Of a stretch of DNA of 64,000 nucleotides, positions 35,621-48,170 are shown one piece after another; positions within the stretch are counted from its first letter, which is position 1, and every line of letters starts with the position of its first letter. The position numbers were made by a program, and so were the translations under genes. This DNA comes from Psilocybe azurescens. Taxonomy: Eukaryota; Basidiomycota; Agaricomycetes; Agaricales; Agrocybaceae. The stretch spans positions 62,001 to 126,000 of the forward strand of contig JAJIRX010000598.1 of assembly GCA_023853785.1 (NCBI GenBank), read 5' to 3'. The notes under the pieces are model-generated. The model did not search any database. It worked only from the letters and a program-made list of their open reading frames with translations, and was not told the DNA's origin.

Positions 35621-38030
35621 TGACTGTGCTGAGGTTTTGCGTAGCAGATATCTCAACTTTTATAGTGTTAAAGTCTCTTTATTCTAATTTTGGTTCGCTG
35701 TGATACGTATCTCCAGGAGAATAAACGCCTTCGGCATTGAGCCGTCGGCGCTTCAATTTGATGATTCTTGACAGAGAAAGAGAAAAAGTTTTTGGAAGAA
35801 TATTACTTCCATAACAGAAGCCAGACAATAAATAGAATACAAAACGCATGCTGTATATAAAGTGTTGGGACACAATAGGCAATGGACCAGCTGGCGGGAT
35901 GTAAGACGGCGCTAATAATAAAATTGAATCCTTTCTTGGACAGGAACTGACACCTCTGTGCGAGACGATGATACTCTGATTAGAACACCCATGTCATGAG
36001 GTCATTGCTTCAAAGGGAGTCTTTATTTTGGATTCAGATTGATCTCCGAATGTCCGATTCACTCTTGCGGAGTGGGGTTCTCGAGTGTTCGCGGTGTGGT
36101 GTCAGGTCAAAACTGGAAAAGGGTATGATAGCTATCAGAAAGTAGAACTCTAGAGCACGGTCATCAATGCCATAGTTGAGAACATGACAATTATAGAGGC
36201 AATAAGTATCACCCTAAAGCTCTCTCCTTCCTCCTCGCATAAACATGATCCGACGACGAACCATTGTAAAAATGCGCTGTCTTCCGTGGATGTATCTGTA
36301 CTCTATAACATTAACTAAGTTGCGGAGCTAGAGACTATCGGCTGATTGTGGTGTAGAACTTCCGTTCTGTCTCAGCACAGATCATGGCAAGCAACGGCAT
36401 CGACGCAGAAGGCTTTAGGCGTCGAAACCGACATACCAAGACAGAAATCAAGACAAATGCGATCACGATCTGGCATTTCCGCGCCACTTCCAGATAAATA
36501 TAAATTTATAGCCGCCCAACCACATGTCTTTCAGCACCCCAAGACCACAAAAGGAACACAGCGCGCCGTTCTTCAAAGCTAATGTATTTACCGAGCAGTG
36601 GGACATTCCCCACCCAATCATCTCTAAAGCTTGGATATATTCCAAGTGTATAAAATTTAGTATAGGAAAACATATTTAAAGTAGGGACTTTCATTGCTTT
36701 CTAGGTCGTATTTTAGACCTACAATTCACACCCATAAATTCTTGCTATACACCCTTTTACCTGAGCAAAATCTTTTAGCTATCTAATCCAGTCTCTCGCC
36801 TATCTGCTTAAACTCAAAAACACAGCTCGCCCGCTGGTCATCTTTCGTCGTTCGCTCTCTCGCAACCCTTGTACGTCGTCACATCGTCACAAAGCCTATA
36901 TTCGTCCCAGTTCGCTTACGCTCTCGTCGTGCCTTGCCGATCCGCCTCTTCGCTCCTTCGCTCGCAAACAATCATTGTCTTCGTCTACCCCGAAATCCTT
37001 CCTCACACGGGATCTTTAAACGCATCGACACTACATAGGACCCCCCTTTTGCTGAAACACGCATTCAGCAAGACGAACTTTGACTGCATCTAATGGTTGA
37101 CATTAAAAGAGGTGAACACGTTCCTACCCGGGACTATTTATCTCACTTTCAGTGGAACATATATTGTGCAAGAAATGATTTTCACATGTTAATCCGCTTT
37201 TAGCCCATTTTCTGTATGTTAATATATCGTGAGCCGTAGGGTACATCACATATATATCGAGGTCTGTCTAGGAGAGACTACTTTGAAAGTCCACAGCTGT
37301 AACTTGTGAGAAAACCTGGAGAAAACTGCAAGGAAACAGACCCGCAACTTACATAGATCAACCAGCACCTTACACCTGCCACTTACATAGAACAACCTGA
37401 AACCTACACAAGAATATCTACATGTGTAAAGAGTGAGGCAACATGTGTGGACATCATCAGAACTTGCACTAATTATTGCAAAACTTGGTTAAGCCAAAGG
37501 CTTACTTGTGTGTTGAATACAGTACATGCAAAGTAGCATTCTACTTGTGCTAACAAAGCTAACCTTTTTGCACAATATATGTGCTATAGCTGATACATCA
37601 TCCGATGCAGTAAGATTTTAACCTTTTTATTGCTAATCGTACTCTAAGGAATGCCCAAGGGAAATGTATCGGGAGTCCGTCCTAAGCTCGGCTTGCACCA
37701 TGCAGACTGTTCCAGTTCCTCGATGGCCTGAATCTTTCCAAAACCGCTGAATCACGAGGTAGGTAAAGTTAAACTGACAGGTTTTAGAGGGTTCTTTTTC
37801 CCTACACGATAAAAGATGCACTGCACGTTGTTGCCTATTTTGAGTTTCCTTATCGACCACCATCTACCTCCGGCGCTAATCGCACCATTCCACTCCGCTC
37901 TATTTTGTCATGTCATTTGAGTACCCCACCCAAATTGCAGCGAGGGCAGAATCTCCACAGATGGTGAATAGGACTAATACATTGTTGTAACATTTGGGAA
38001 CTAATGGAAAGGTTTATCTAATAGGAATCT
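35621..38030. other. Intergenic region
   Basis: No gene is supported. A pair of inverted ACATATATTGTGCAA blocks sits at 37149-37163 and about 37571-37585 around about 440 bp with repeated CTTACATAGA motifs. Confidence 0.4.
37149..37585. repeat. Possible inverted-repeat element
   Basis: ACATATATTGTGCAA near the left end and its reverse complement near the right end. No convincing target-site duplication was found, so a transposon origin is unproven. Confidence 0.3.
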
Positions 38031-38539
38031 ATGGTACAAGCAGTATACGCAGATGGTCTTGCCTCACCTATCGCCGCCAGCGACTCATCGGTAGTTTCTG
38101 AGCTTGGAGCTCACATCGAGCTCTCTACTGCGGATCTGGCGCTTAAAAACCACATGGGAAAATATCCAGCGTACTTCGACTCTAGCATCGCAGAACACGA
38201 AAGGGTGCCATGGGCGAGAAGCAATCTCCGCAAGAGCTCGCAGACTGTGACGCTAAAAGACGGCAGTTCGAACAAGATCGGAGCGAATGGGAAGCGGAAA
38301 TGGATGAACTACGCGCGAAGAAGCTTTTCGAGCTACGTAAAGAAGTTGTACGACTTTGGATCCGGAGGGAAGAAGAGAGCTGGGCCATTAGTAGAAAGAA
38401 ATGGAAGGAAGATAAATCAGCGCTGGAGGAGAGCTTGCGCATCGAGTTACAACAGCTTCGACAATCAATCGTCAGTCCCCACGCCAATCGTTTTCGACTC
38501 CGCAGTTTGGGGGCTACAACAGGTGGCAGTGATTATTAA
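38031..38539 (+). CDS. Hypothetical coiled-coil protein
   Basis: About 170 residues. An N-terminal region (MVQAVYADGLASPIAASDSS, then ELGAHIELSTADLALKNHMG) leads into a highly charged helical region: ELADCDAKRRQFEQDRSEWE, AEMDELRAKKLFELRKEVVR, SRKKWKEDKSALEESLRIEL and QQLRQS, typical of a coiled coil. The two parts are in frames one base apart, meeting at the GGG run 38203-38205. One extra base makes a continuous frame ending at TAA 38537-38539. No family is recognised. The first part alone also stays open to 38582 but reads as non-protein-like sequence. Confidence 0.5.
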
Positions 38540-39461
38540 AGGAGAGGTGACGCATTGCGTTGAAATAAACGGCGACCAATGACTACGAAACAGATACGAT
38601 CGAAAGGAATTTCTGCCAGCATCATACAAAAATATATCAATAGCTTGTAGGATAGGCCCAGTCTCAATCTCAATCCTCCAGAAATAAAAAATATTCTCCA
38701 GGTTAAAAATAATAATTCTTCTTCGTGACCAGATGTCAACTTTACTCGCCTATCTACCTCTAAGCACTTGTGTGCCAGTATTTATCCTTGCCTTATTCTT
38801 ATAAGTTATGACCTTCTTACGGCATTATTGACAAGTTGAAGCACTATTGACGACGAGCCAGGGCATTTGATATTATTTCATGTAATAAAATATCCTGAGT
38901 CATTGTACTCGTTATATTACTTGGAAGAAAAAGGTGAAGCTATAAAATTACGCGAGGTTACTTCGCATTCAAAAGAGACGATTCATTTGGACTACATATT
39001 CAGTACATCAGTGTCCTCAACTTGAAGGTCTGATTTAGAGGGATTCAACAAGCACTTTGGGTCCATCCTGAAGCTCAGGAGCGGAACTGAAACCAGTATA
39101 AGAACTAAGGGATGTGGAACGCAATGGAATCTGGAAGGCGCAGAAATTGGCCAAAAGGCTCGACAATGGCACCCGCCAAGCCAGGTATGATCCATACGGT
39201 CCTGCACGTGAGGTGTGTATATACAACGGACGCCCCCTTTTCTCGAAAGCCATCCACCTTTCTCTTTCCCTCTCCCATCATATCCTCCACTACAACGTTT
39301 AAAACTTCCGTCTTTCTTCTCTCTGTTTCCCGTACTGTTTCTCCCCGACAGTGGCATTTGATTGGATGTGTCGCAACTTGAGTGGGTGATTGCTATATTG
39401 CACTGCCGCACGGCGCTAAGTCGTCGCTCTCTTTTTGCTACGTTTTCTTGGTGTTCACGAT
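38540..39461. other. Intergenic region
   Basis: AT-rich sequence followed by a pyrimidine-rich stretch upstream of the next candidate gene. No gene is supported. Confidence 0.4.
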
Positions 39462-41468
39462 ATGGCTGATACTGGTTTTAATTCCATTATCTCTCTATGT
39501 TACTGGTAAGTAATCTTCACCAGTGTGTCGATTCGATATGTCAACTGAGAGGTCATCGATTGATGTCACGTGCCGGTTTATCACTATTCTGAGTTCATCG
39601 TGTTTTGATGTGTTGTTGCCTGTTGTCTCATTCGGTATATATTTCATGTGGCGTCATCGCGCTCCATATTCGCGCCGTTTTCCAATTTCATTTCTCGTTC
39701 TCACTTGAAAGTTAAGCATATAGACCTTTCGCTGTTGTTGGATTTACGGCCAGGTTTGACACTGCATCTTTACAAGTTCCCTAGCTGGGATGGGGGCCCC
39801 GGTGAGTACATTTCCCCCTGGTTATCACTCACGCATCTTGATTCCCTTATACTCCTACCAGGAGCTTCGTGACTGAATATATGCGCTTTCCTGCATGCGC
39901 GCTGCCGAATATATGGCCCCGAACCCTCTGTTTCTCGTTCGGTGTACCTGCCATGTAATATTTCCCCGAGTGTTGGCGGTGTATTGTGCGTTCTGTCTTC
40001 GCGTCGTTGTCGTATCATGTCCGTCTCATCCTCTGCCCGTTTTTACGATGATGCTGCCAGTTATGTGTCCCCGAACAGTTTGTTTCTCTTTTGGCGTATC
40101 TCCCATATCCCTATATTTCATTTCCCCTGTCCTCAAGCATGTACTCGCCCTCGACCTTGCTGATTCCATGGTATCATTTATTCCCATTTCCATCGACTAT
40201 ACTTCACTTGCGTGCAAGCCAAGAATCCACATTGTGATCTTCTCGTCGTGTCTACATACACAGAATCTTCCAGGGGTAATGATCCTTCTCCCATTCACTC
40301 TGTCACCTCAGTTGCCACATCCTCGACAGCTGTGGTGATTTTATCTTGCCGGATCTCTGTAGTTAAATTTTCATTTCTATTTCCATTGGCTACCTGCGAT
40401 CTCGACACTCTGCATATATATCTCGTGTGCATTTGTCTTTTCAAGCTGGGTCTTTATAGCTCATTTGTTTGTTCCCCAGTCCGTGTTTCTTTTCGAGAAG
40501 GGTGTGAAGTTTTGATTATATACGCTCGTTGTTTCATAGCGTTGCCAGTCTAGTGGCCCCGAACCCTTTGTTTCTCGTTCGACGTATGTCGTCCATGTCA
40601 CAACCTCCGGAATGTAATCGGTGTATTGCGTGTTCCCTGCCTTCGCGTTGTTATACTTTCATTTTACATCTCTTTCTCCTGCCTGTTGTTGTCACGGTAC
40701 TGCCACTCATGCGGCCCCGAACCCTTTATTTCTCGTTCGGCGTAATTCATATGTTTAATTTGCCCGAATGTTGTCGGTATATAGCGCGTTTTTTCTTCTG
40801 CGCATTGTTTTCATGTTATTCCGATCTTGTTGCTTGCCCAAACCCAATGTTTCTCGTTCGGTGTGTATAGCATGTCCTAGCCTCCCGAATCTTGTTTGTG
40901 TGCTATATTTGTTTGTCTCGTTTCCCCATTCCATTGATGATGATTTTCCTATACTTGTGTGCAAGCCAAGAATCCACATTGTAGTCTTCACCTTGTAGCC
41001 TACTATGGATCCAGTTCCTGTTGGTTTTGCATTGCGTACGTCCCGCTCTCCTCTAAGGATCTATTGACTGACGGGTGATTACCACCAGAATCTCTCTACC
41101 CCATAATTTGGTGATCACCATAAATCATAGCCCATCATCGCTGATCTTCTCGTTTTGGAGTATAACTCGACTCGGTGGTGAACTTCGGGGGACTGGTCGG
41201 GGTCGAAGCCCCTGTGTGTTAATCGTGTTTGTTCCCCGCCTTACTGGCTTTATTTATACTCTTTTCTCAGCAGGTCCTGCACCTTCCTTACCCTGACGGC
41301 GAAATTGCGGTGGTTATACGAGAGTCTGAGAGCATGTTTGTTGGGGGGCGGATGGTCCCGGTGAGTAAAATCCACCTATTTCCTGCTCCACCATATTGAC
41401 TTCTCTAGACGGATTTCAATCCTTCCAATGACAGGTCATCGTTGCGGTTATGGACGTCGACATTATAA
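39462..41468 (+). CDS. Uncertain hypothetical gene with long repeat-bearing intron
   Basis: Several exon-like blocks with good splice borders lie in order: ATG at 39462 (MADTGFNSIISLCY, donor GTAAGT), a block near 39713-39801 (HIDLSLLLDLRPGLTLHLYK, FPSWDGGP, donor GTGAGT), ATG-containing sequence near 41007 (MDPVPVGFAL, donor GTACGT), a block starting near 41271 after CTCAG (VLHLPYPDGEIAVVIRESES, MFVGGRMVP, donor GTGAGT) and a last exon after CTCTAG (TDFNPSNDRSSLRLWTSTL, stop 41466-41468). The phases do not all agree, so a base may be missing or there may be two small genes. No family is recognised. The 155-bp repeat array lies between the second and third blocks. Confidence 0.35.
39915..40950 (+). 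repeat. Decayed tandem repeat, unit about 155 bp
   Basis: The phrase CCCCGAACCCTTTGTTTCTC followed by GTTCGGCGTA or close variants occurs at about 39915, 40069, 40555, 40713 and 40836. Spacings of 154 and 158 define the unit; the 486 gap is about three units. A second shared phrase, CCCGAATGTTGTCGGTGTAT, follows in several copies. A separate pair, GTGCAAGCCAAGAATCCACA, occurs near 40215 and 40961. The array is pyrimidine-rich. Confidence 0.65.
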
Positions 41469-42999
41469 GCAGTCGGGCTTTGGAGTCAAGCGAACCATGG
41501 AATCGTTTACATGGTTTCGAATTTGTGTAATCCCTTGACTCATCAATACAGCTTTTGATTTTGTTTGAATGGAATAGATTACGCGAAGCATAATATTCGT
41601 TTCTCCTAAGGTATGAACATTGCGCGAACACGTCCTGAAGTTCTTCAAAGAAAGTTCATTTGATACATACGAGCGCTTACATTGACCCAGCCATTAGGAG
41701 ACCCCAGTAGTTCTCAATTCTTCTTAGTTGGTTTGATAGATCTTTGATACGCTTACGTTCATTTACATGAGTCAGTGGCTTAAGCTGACCGGATGTTTGC
41801 ACGACGGAAAACCATCCATATAGTTATGACACTTTCTACAAGATCTGCATGAGCAACACGGCGTTTTCAGAGATAATCGATGAATAATCACTTAATTAAT
41901 ACAGAAATACCTTGGCGTCAACATACACTACAAGTACTTAAGGGTTTCAATGATTTCTGACCTTGAACAAGGCGAGTTCAAGTTCAGCAAGAAAAGAAAT
42001 AGGGAGAATCTTGGTCTCGCTTCGGGCAGTCGTGCCAACGCGAGACCGAAAATTTTATTGATTTTATGGAACAAATCACATATCGAGATAGCTTAGCTAC
42101 CTTAATGATCGACTCGCAGTATGACCCCAGGGCATTCTCAATTTCAGTAATAAAACACTTTCTCGACTTTTTTGTTCACGTAGTCCTTCTTTTCGATAGA
42201 CTATGCGATATCATCTCTCAACATCATCTCTCGAATTTTTTCCAGATAGCACTTCAGCCAGCGGGCTAGTAGTTTATGGTAATAAACTGACTAGCTAACC
42301 TCTAAAACGACTGAACCATGAGGGACGAAAGGGTCGCGCCCTTCACCAGTGGGTGAATGTGGACTGAGCACTTTGTTTGCCAGTGATGCCGGGCTTTCGA
42401 AATACATTGCACTTGCGTAGTCGGTATTAAACTCGATAAATTATATGATGGTTAGGTGATTTAAAACTGAAGGAACTAACATATCAGGTCAAAGACACTC
42501 TTATCTAGCTCCCGAGAGCTTATGCTGGGAAGAAAACGGTCTTACGGGGACATTACTATATATCTCTAGAAACAAATACTGTGGTGGCCATTTTATACGT
42601 TTATAGCCTAATATAGCTCATATTTCGTGATTGTATAACAATTATTTAGGGACCCCTTTATGCAAAACGCAAGCAATTGCTTCCAATACCGCAACCAGGA
42701 CTTTGTCGTTCTATTTTTAGAACAGATATTAAAACGCCAGTACAAGAGATTTGATACATTCCATGAGAACAAGAAGTATCGATTCCCGGTATTGTCCTGG
42801 CTCAGTGAATCTAACAGCAATATCCGAAGGAGATTGGGAGGCGAACAAATATTTTAGAATGTCTCCAATCTGGATCATCATCTGAACCGTCAGAATCGAA
42901 ATCGACTAGAAAAGGATTATCTAAAACATTTGGTTAGCCTCCCTTTCTACCTGTCCTATTCCGTAACATTCAAGCTTTATATCCTTACTTCGACGACAC
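41469..42999. other. Intergenic region, PMA1 promoter side
   Basis: Long AT-rich upstream region of the H+-ATPase. A short hairpin (GGTCTCGC ... GCGAGACC, about 42013-42047) is visible. No gene is supported. Confidence 0.45.
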
Positions 43000-45900
43000 A
43001 TGAGTACGGATATCGATACAGGAGAAAAGCAAGACATGCCTGGTTCGAGTGATGTCCCGCAGGCTTCGGGCACTACGAACCCCTCTTCAGGACTTCCTGC
43101 CACTGAGGCGGAAGAAGAGAAGAAGAAGCACAACTATGAACCTGTAAAGGAACAGGAAGTACCGATGCGTAAGTGACTTATACATCGTAAAATCCTTTGC
43201 TGAGCCCTATTCATTAGACGCCAACGTCGACATGTCACAGGTGAGCAGCTAGGTGGTGATTGTCGTCGTGGATAACTGAGATCATGGTTCTGTAGATCCA
43301 ACTGAAAGCAGAGGACCTGTACGACAAAGACAAAGTCGATCTCGAGACGATAGTGATCGACGATGTCTTCCAATTGCTTCAGTGTGATGAGAACGGACTA
43401 TCCACCGAAGAGGCCGAACGACGCTTGGAGATTTTTGGGCCAAACAAACTAGAGGATAGGCAGCAGAATCCGTTTTTGCAAGTGAGCTCAGGCCCTTTGG
43501 AATCGCAAAATGGCACTGATTTCCCCAGTTTCTGAGTTTTATGTGGAATCCGCTGTCGTGGGTCATGGAAGCAGCCGCTCTTGTCGCCATTATTCTCTCC
43601 AATGGATAAGGTTCGCCTCCCGATTGGGAGGATTTCTGCGGTATCATCTTTCTCCTATTTGTCAACTCGTCCATTGGATTCTATGAAGAAAGGAATGCTG
43701 GAAATGCTGTAAAGGCACTTATGGACGCCCTTGCCCCCAAAGCAAAAGTCAAACGAAATGGCGCCTGGGGAGAAATCGAATCCGCAATCCTGGTTCCCGG
43801 AGACGTTGTCTCCTTCAAGATTGGCGACATCGTTCCCGCAGACTGTCGACTGATAGAGGCAGTCAACGTATCCATCGACCAGGCTGCCCTTACGGGAGAG
43901 TCTCTTCCGCAGAGTAAGAGAGCTGGAGATCAATGTTTCTCGTGAGTCTTAAAATGAATTTCAAATCGAAATTTTTGTTTTCTGACACAACCACGTGACT
44001 GTCAATGATAGGGGATCGACGTGTAAGCAGGGTGAAGCTGAGGCCGTGGTCATTTCGACTGGACCCAACACTTTCTTCGGACGTGCAGCATCTCTTGTAG
44101 GGCAGGACGATGATACCACCGGTCATTTACAGAAAATTCTGGCGCAAATTGGCTCTTTCTGCCTTGTTACCATCGGCATATTCGTTCTGGCCGAAATCTT
44201 CGTTCTTTATGCTGGTTTTAGATTCAGATATCGTCGCGGATTGAATAACATCCTTGTCCTTTTGATTGGTGGTATTCCCATTGCTATGCCCACTGTTCTG
44301 TCGGTCACTCTTGCTGTTGGTGCTACCCAGTTGGCGAAATACAAGGCTATCGTCACACGTATCACTGCAATTGAAGAATTGGCCGGGGTCACGATTCTCT
44401 GTTCCGATAAAACAGGCACCCTTACCACAAATAAACTCACTATCGATCGCAATACCATTAAAACGTACGGTCCCTTCAGTGCTGAGGAAGTCATTCTCCT
44501 CGCTGCATATGCCTCTCGCGTCGAGAATCAAGATGCCATTGATATGTCCGTCGTTCAAGCCCTTGGGGATTCTGCTCGCGCTCGGGCAGGCATTAAGCTA
44601 CTCGACTTCAAACCGTTCAATCCCGTCGATAAGCGCACGGAGATCACCTACCGCGAAGAATCCACGGGAAAACTCAAGCGCGTCACCAAAGGTATGACGG
44701 GTATCATCATCGAACTCTGCACGCGGAACAAGACTGAAGAGCAGGAAAGCCGACTCGAACACGACGTCGAAGAATATGCTACGCGTGGTCTTCGTGCGCT
44801 AGCTGTGGCATACGAAGAGCTCTCCGGTGACGACCATACTGCCGAAGGCAACGGTTTTGAGCTCATTGGACTATTGGCTATTTTCGATCCCCCTCGCGCA
44901 GACACTAAACAAACCATCGATGACGCACTCTCCCTTGGTGTGAAGGTGAAAATGGTAACTGGTGATCAGCTGGCAATTGCAAAGGAGACTGGTCGTCGTC
45001 TTGGACTAGGTGACCATATGTATCCTGCTAAAGTTTTGAAGGAAGGTCCTGCTCCTGGATCGAAGCATGCCACCCTCGACGAGATGATCATGGATGCGGA
45101 TGGCTTCGCCGGAGTGTTTCCAGAGCACAAATACGAAATCGTCAAGCGTTTGCAGGCATTAGGACATCTTGTTGCGATGACAGGAGACGGAGCTAACGAC
45201 GCCCCGGCCCTTTCCCGTGCCAATGTAGGAATTGCAGTCGAGGGAGCCACTGATGCTGCTCGTGGAGCAGCAGATATCGTCTTGACTGAGCCGGGGCTTT
45301 CCACGATAGTTCACGCCATTCGTCAATCGCGTATTATCTTCCAGCGCATGCGCAATTATGCCATCTACGCATGTGCGGTCACTATACGTATCGTGGTTGC
45401 TTTCGCTGTCCTGGCGTTCACCTACAAGTTCGATTTCCCGCCATTCATGGTCCTAATTATCGCCCTTCTTAATGATGGTACCATCATGACTCTATCTCTT
45501 GATCGTGTTCTTCCATCAACCGAACCGGATGCTTGGGATCTCACGGAAATTTTCTCGTATGCGATTGCTTATGGACTATATTTGACAGCGTCAACGTGAG
45601 TTTCTCTCGATATGAATTCAACTTGTACTGATTGTTTTTAACGCGTGATTCACTAGTGTTGCATTGATTGTAATTATTGTAGAGACTACGTTCTTCCAAC
45701 GTAAATTTGGCGTCGAGCTCAACCGAGCTGGACCCGTCGACAAAAACGATCCCCAGCTTCATATGATTGCCTATCTCCAAGTCGCCATCATCTCGCAGGC
45801 ATTGATTTTCGTCACTCGATCGCATGGTTTCTTCTTCATGGAACGTCCCTCAGTTGCATTAATGCTTGCGTTCTGCGTTGCTCAGCTCGTTTCTTCGATT

Positions 45901-46397
45901 ATTGCTGCTTATGGTGACTGGGGTTTCACTTCCATTCATTCAATATCCGGTGGTTGGATTGGCATTGTCTGGGTTTGGGTGAGAACATCAGCATTCGAGA
46001 CTCTTAATTTGACTAATTTCCCATGTTCCTTTCCTTACAATAGAATCTTATATGGTTTATACCTCTAGATTGGGTGAAATTTGCCATGAAAGCCACCATT
46101 ATCCGTCACATTCGCAACAAGCGACTCGGCAACTACGCAGAGAGCGGCCCACCTCTTGAACGCGCATCGTCCCGTGTGGCCTCGATCCATGAATCACTCT
46201 ACTCCAATCGTACGACATTTCTCCAACGAACGATGGGTAAGGTTGGCTTTGGTGGTAAGGTGTCGATGAAGCCCGACGAGCTTCAACGTTTCAGCAGCAT
46301 CCAGGCCCAAAGGACAGGTCAGACCTTGGCGAGGCATCCCAGCCGGACGGCTGCGGCAGCGGGACCTGCGCGCGTCCCAGCCCCATCGGCTGCGTGA
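43000..46397 (+). CDS. PMA1: Plasma-membrane H+-ATPase (P3A type)
   Basis: Proton pump that energises the fungal plasma membrane. The start at 43000 opens a Ser/Pro/Glu-rich tail ([20 protein letters not shown]). Exons joined by short introns then give [40 protein letters not shown], the actuator LTGESLP (about 43889-43909), [20 protein letters not shown], the phosphorylation site [11 protein letters not shown] (44400-44432), [17 protein letters not shown] and [20 protein letters not shown], then [20 protein letters not shown] and [20 protein letters not shown]. The basic C-terminal tail is longer than in yeast. An in-frame TAA stands at 43607-43609, where the family has Gln in SNGQGxPPDWEDF. 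It is a substitution-type change, not an indel, and no intron can remove it. The rest of the frame is intact to TGA 46395-46397. Confidence 0.95.
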
Positions 46398-46757
46398 TCG
46401 TTCCCTCACTGACTGGGCTCTGTTTTGATATTACCCGTTCGAAGGATTATAATATACATTCTTCCATCTCTGCACCACTCTCAGATACGGGTAGATAAAC
46501 CCGTACTGATAATATACACCATATACGATGTTTCAGTTTAATGATTATTGCACGATGATCTGTTTCGACATTTGATTCTTCTCGTTTGACTTGGGTTACT
46601 CTTCGAAGACGAGAAGGACTGGCGGAATGTTCAGGATATGGATTAATTCCCCGCAATGCATGTTGGCCTATAAGACGAGCATCACAATAGACAATGCGCA
46701 AGAGAATGCATGGCGAGACGGACTGCTTTACAGTCTGGTGGACAACGCAGTCGGAAT
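46398..46757. other. 3' flank of PMA1
   Basis: Presumed 3' untranslated region and spacer; nothing else is seen. Confidence 0.45.
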
Positions 46758-46765
46758 CCTTTCAC

Positions 46766-47310
46766 TAGTGATGTGTTTGCCCAGCTTGGCCTGGAAGCCA
46801 TGGCTTTGGAAACACAGGCCAGAGCCAGAGCCGTCCCAAGCCATAAGCCATGGCTTGGCTCTGGCCTGAGCCGTGGCTTTACAGGGTGTTGGGACAGGTG
46901 AATACAACTGTAAAAATAATCATAAAAAAATTATACAACCATGGTGTGTCATGTACTGATTTTCAATTTCATGCTATTGCATCCATAACTGCACCGACTT
47001 ACCAACAATATATGAAGTAACAGGATAAATGTGGCTGAAATTGGTGCTCCTGCTTATTTTTAAGTAAATGAGGTTCTAACTACATGGAATAAATGCAGAA
47101 CTGGAGAATTTTTGAACTACTAGTATGGACTGCAGAATCTTCGTTTTTTAAAAATTAAATGGGACAACCAAGCCATGGCTCAAGCCACGGCTCACGGCTT
47201 TCAAAAATCGAAGCCAGAGTCATGGGCTTTGGAAAGCCATCAAAAAGCCTGGCTTGGCTTGGCTTTTGGCGGCTGGCTCTGGCCTGTGGGCCAGAGCCAG
47301 CACATCACTA
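46766..47310. mobile_element. hAT-type MITE with 8-bp target-site duplication
   Basis: A 545-bp element with inverted ends TAGTGATGTG, flanked by perfect 8-bp direct repeats CCTTTCAC at 46758-46765 and 47311-47318. Sub-terminal regions carry many CCAGAGCC/GGCTCTGG motifs in both orientations, as in hAT elements where transposase binds. The middle is AT-rich with no transposase. The intact duplication suggests a fairly recent insertion just downstream of PMA1. Confidence 0.85.
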
Positions 47311-47656
47311 CCTTTCACGTCTGAAATCAAATTCAAAGCTGTGTAATTTGATTTAAGGACTTATTCTTGACGTAATCTGTTGGCGATATCGGCGAGGGGT
47401 AAGATGGGGCAAGTAATTGACATTACATCTGCTGAGAATTCGGGATGAAGCGCAGATTTCCCCATTCCGGTCGTATAGACCGACATATGCACGGATGTTC
47501 ATTGGCGAATAATGTCACAACAGTTTTATTTGCATTCTTTACTAACGAACGATACTGGTACTTGGAATTCTGTACAAGATAATTTAGACCCTGATTCCAC
47601 AGTCTGATAGGAATAAAAGCACTTATACAGCATCCTTTGGAAAGCAATTATGCAAT

Positions 47657-48094
47657 TTAGCAAGCAGTGCCAGGTGGAAGACTAATGCATCTAACGAGGC
47701 CAACAAAGATTCAGCATAGTCTGTGTATGACCCAATGAGACATACTAGCACTCACTTGAAGAAGGGAACAGCGCGACAGCAACTGAGACCCTGGTTACCT
47801 GTCGAACACACAGTGTAAGAAAAGAAGCGCCCGTTCAATCGATCAAGGAGGTAATTAGTTACAATCCTGTTGAAAATACACGTTAGGCGAATTCTTTATT
47901 TAATATTCAAAGTTTCAGCTTACAGCATCACTGGAACCTGCAGAGAGAAAAAATAGAGAAACGTCAGGCCTCGTACAGACGATTGAGAACTATGCGAACA
48001 TACATTGGGCACCGGGGCCACCTCCTGGAACAGCCATCACGGCCGAGCTGGAAACGAGCATAACGAGAGCAGCGAAGCTGAGCAATTTAAACAT
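47657..48094 (-). CDS. Secreted six-cysteine knottin-like peptide, copy 1
   Basis: Five exons (48004-48094, 47924-47937, 47863-47866, 47756-47798, 47657-47690; 91, 14, 4, 43 and 34 nt) splice to 61 residues. A signal peptide (MFKLLSFAALVMLVSSSAVMA) is followed by VPGGGPGAQ and a core with six cysteines spaced C-x5-C-x5-C-C-x7-C-x8-C, the Cys being the C-terminal residue. This C-C-CC-C-C order is that of inhibitor-cystine-knot peptides; the fold and role are inference. Two cysteine codons are split by introns as T|GT. The 4-nt exon is GATT. All introns have GT-AG ends and are about 52-66 bases. The same structure recurs in the neighbouring copy with different but synonymous bases at the junctions, which supports the model. 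No function is known; candidates include effector, antimicrobial or developmental signal. Confidence 0.8.
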
Positions 48095-48162
48095 CACAGA
48101 AAAGATTGTACGAGGGACTTTTCACAAGTGTGAATGTTATAAAATAAAGCATTAGAACCAGC

Positions 48163-48170
48163 CCTTTATA
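48163..48170 (-). promoter_or_regulatory. TATA box of peptide copy 1
   Basis: TATAAAGG on the minus strand, about 70 bases upstream of the ATG at 48094; the equivalent position in copy 2 has CATAAAAGG. Confidence 0.55.

Noticed and set aside
36346..37093. Possible genes in the 36-37 kb spacer
   Set aside because: Short frames only, with no consistent splice chain, signal peptide or family motif.
37149..37585. Transposon call for the ACATATATTGTGCAA inverted pair
   Set aside because: No target-site duplication and only about 15 bases of match; listed as a weak repeat instead.
38992..39411. 139-codon minus-strand open frame
   Set aside because: No recognisable domain or signal and unusual composition; not supported as a gene.
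42013..42047. Short hairpin GGTCTCGC ... GCGAGACC
   Set aside because: An 8-bp stem with a long loop and no other support; it could be chance.
43995..44697. Overlapping frames on both strands within PMA1
   Set aside because: Shadow frames of the conserved ATPase coding sequence.
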